DNA from: Ureaplasma sp. Hg1
GTDB taxonomy: Bacteria; Bacillota_I; Bacilli_A; Mycoplasmatales; Mycoplasmoidaceae
NCBI GenBank assembly: GCA_021378535.1
Contig: JAACJV010000001.1
Span: forward strand, 50,155 to 114,154
Direction of reading: 5' to 3'
Length of the DNA stretch: 64,000 bases
In this document: one piece after another, positions 61,359-64,000 of the stretch
How positions within the stretch are numbered: the first letter of the stretch is position 1
Layout: every line of letters starts with the position of its first letter
Translations under genes and position numbers: made by a program
Notes under the pieces: model-generated
Told to the model about the DNA's origin: nothing
The model's input: the letters and a program-made list of their open reading frames with translations, nothing else
Databases searched by the model: none

Positions 61359-63584
61359 ATGAATTTCGGCAAAAAAGAAAAGAAAGATAAATCAATATTA
61401 GAAGATAAATTAACTACTACTAGTGATGAAACCATTACAAATTCAGGTGATGAATCTATTAAAATAAAATCCAATAAAACAAATTCAATTAAAACACATT
61501 GAAATAAAATACAAATAAAATGAAGATACGTTATTATCGGAAGTTCGACTGCTTTTGTAGCTTTAGGGTTAACGGCTGCGATTGCAATACCCGTAGTTCT
61601 AAATGAAGTATATGCTTTAATGGATCCGTTCGCGCCAACGGGTGGCAGTTATAATTTTAATGCTGCTAAAAAACGTGGTAATAAATATAACGTTCTAGCT
61701 TTGGGTGATTCAGTAACCGCTGGTTATAATACGAACGCTAATAGTTTTAGTGATAATGTTGGGACCAAAGAATATGAAAGCTATGTTGATTTTATTGCAG
61801 CCGATTTAAAACAAGCGAATGAATTAAATGCTTACACTAACTTCGCTCATTCAGGATATACAACAGCAGATTTAAGAGACCAAGTTAGTTCTAAAACAAA
61901 CGTGCGCGATAGCATTAGTAACGCTGATTTAATTTATATTTCAATTGGTGCTAACGACCTATTGCCATTAGTTAAAGCATTAGGATATAACATTTTGGCT
62001 AGCGGGAAAACCGATCAAGATACAGGAACAGGAACCCATCCTAACGAAGGCGGCGATAAACCCGTTCAACCAACGATAGCTGATGCACTAAATGATATCA
62101 ATCACTTAGATACAGAAAAGCAAATTGGTTCACAAATCTTAGGCTATAATTACGATAAAGAATATATTTATGACCGTTTAAATTATATTATTACCAATAT
62201 CGTTTCAACCTTACGTGATGTAAGAAAAATTAACGATCATGCTTTAATTACTTTTATCGGTTATGCTTATCCGTTTAACACAGATTGAGATTATAGCGAC
62301 CAAAGTACATTAGATAATGGTTTCCCTGGGATACCACAATTTTTCAAAACATTCCTTAGTACGATGAATGACGAATTAGCAGGTCGTTATGATTTTGTAA
62401 AATTCTTTAATGTAAACGACGATAAGGACTTTACTAAAAACGTTACAACATATATGCCGAATCACGCTGACATCCATCCGTCAATTGCTGGTCAAGCAGA
62501 AATCGGCACTAAATTGTTTGAAAATTTAGCTTCTGAAATAAATATAAGTTATAAGGAAAGCAATTTACAAAAAGCTATCGACAATAACGATGGTACAAAA
62601 GAAGATCCAAAAGGGGTGAAAAATGATTTTGAAAAACAAGATCAAAAACCAAAGGATGCATTGCAAAATTCTAATATATTAGATGTGTTTATGTCATTGG
62701 GTGATAAAAAAAGAATGAATAGTTATGATGGCAATTTTGCTCAGTATATTTATGGTGGCAAAGATGATCAAAATATTTATGTTTATGAAGATATTAATGA
62801 TAAAACTCAAACAGGCCAATATCAAGTTAAATTATCCTATAATAAACCTGTTGTTTCAACTTCAGATGTACCTGCTAAAGTTTCTCAGCCGACTTATATT
62901 GGCAATAATTTTTTAGCAAACATTAAGATTCCTAAACTTTTTAGCAGTAGCAGCGTAAATGGATTACCGACCACGCTTCCTATTAATAGTGGCCTAGAAG
63001 CTGTAGCTACTTTATTTTCAATGGGTTTGGGAGATATAATTGAGGACTTACAAAATTTTGCTTTAACAAGCGCTCAAGAGAAAATATTAGATAATTTAAA
63101 ACCTTTCGATAATTCAACGCCAGCAGTTGCTCCTCAAAAAATTAGTGATTTCAAAACATATTTAGCAAACTTGCCGATTCCTGTGAAAATTCAAGATCCT
63201 TATTTCTTTGCTAAATTAGCAAACGCTCCAGTCGTAGATATGCTTAAAACTTTGCATACTGATTTAAGTGCAGCTCTAGTTTTGCCGAGTATATCAAATG
63301 TGGCGAAGACAATTATTGCCTCAACTCTAGATATGAATAAAGCAGATGCCAACGGTTTGCTTAGAGACGCAACTAAACTTAAAAATAAAATAAGCGAAAT
63401 TAAAGTTACTCCTCCTGTAAAAAATGCGAAGGATTTCAACATAAATTACAAAACATATGGCATTGATCCAGCTTCAAAAAACGGGAAGTTTTTGGATGGC
63501 ATTCAGAAAGACATTAATAACGGAACTGTCAATATCAATCACTTGGTAGAAGGCTATTTAGAACTTTTCCAATGAAAACTTTAA
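61359..63584 (+). CDS. GDSL/SGNH-family hydrolase, N-terminally TM-anchored, with long C-terminal region
   Basis: VLALGDSVTAGYNT (GDS), IYISIGANDLLPL, NHADIHPSIAGQ (DxxH); TM VIIGSSTAFVALGLTAAIAIPVVL. Confidence 0.88.
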
Positions 63585-63603
63585 AGTAAAGAAAATATTA
63601 AAA

Positions 63604-63637
63604 ATCATTTCACTTATCTGAGTGAAATGATTTTTTT
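63604..63637 (+). terminator. Intrinsic terminator
   Basis: ATCATTTCACT/AGTGAAATGATTTTTTT. Confidence 0.85.
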
Positions 63638-64000
63638 CATTTATGAAGTCCGCCCTCATAATGCGTGATAACCTATAAAATACCGTATTAATAGGGTGTT
63701 TTGAACGTTAGCATTTTATAATTTTTGAAGTGTCTTCAAAATGAATACACATCTTTATAAGTACTAATGTAAATAGAATATTTAATAACGCTTTTTTATT
63801 ATTAAATTTGCTATACATATTCCTTTACGTTATCTCTTTATCAAAATATAATACTAATGTTGTTTAATAAATATTTTTAACTACTACCCTTAGTTATAAT
63901 GCTATAAGCATTAGTTTTTATTCGAGCAATAGTTAAATATTCATCGACCCAATAGTCGGTTTTTTATAAAACACTAATAGGTGAATGTTTTAAGTGCGCA

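Noticed and set aside
1-64000. Apparent fragmentation of many genes into adjacent short ORFs (possible pseudogenes or frameshifts)
   Set aside because: The breaks are in-frame TGA codons at positions where Trp fits and the frames continue unchanged. This is translation table 4, not gene decay.
1-64000. Search for tRNA/rRNA genes and for integrase/transposase genes marking the island ends
   Set aside because: None recognised by eye; a tRNAscan/Infernal and HMM run would be needed to exclude them.

Overview
AT-rich 64 kb window from a mollicute (mycoplasma-type) genome. Most long reading frames continue through in-frame TGA, so I read TGA as Trp (translation table 4) and merged the fragmented ORF-track entries. 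Flanks are ordinary mollicute content: sugar and amino-acid transporters, GH4, ManA, ROK kinase, HAD phosphatases, GDPD, 2-hydroxyacid dehydrogenase, lipoproteins and a GDSL/SGNH protein. The centre (about 7.5-36 kb) is an accessory island that looks dedicated to nucleotide chemistry and genome defence. It holds (i) a DEDDh-exonuclease-like gene and an orphan RloB-like TOPRIM gene. It holds (ii) a tightly packed 11-gene operon (10278-24366): PHP phosphatase, HTH-PIN-ankyrin fusion, radical SAM/P-loop kinase/HAD triple fusion, UPRT-like phosphoribosyltransferase, then PurE-PurK-PurL-PurF-PurM-PurN-PurD. These Pur enzymes cover every step from PRPP to CAIR; PurC, PurB and PurH are not in the window. 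It holds (iii) a five-gene operon (24958-34988): coiled-coil UPF1-like helicase, two unknown proteins, a ClpA/B-like AAA+ with a degenerate first half, and a prokaryotic-viperin-like radical SAM enzyme. A weakly nucleotidyltransferase-like protein follows. The lead candidate for an undescribed system is the CAIR-terminating purine operon coupled to radical SAM, kinase, phosphatase and PRTase domains, next to a viperin operon. All family calls are by motif reading only; no database search was run.
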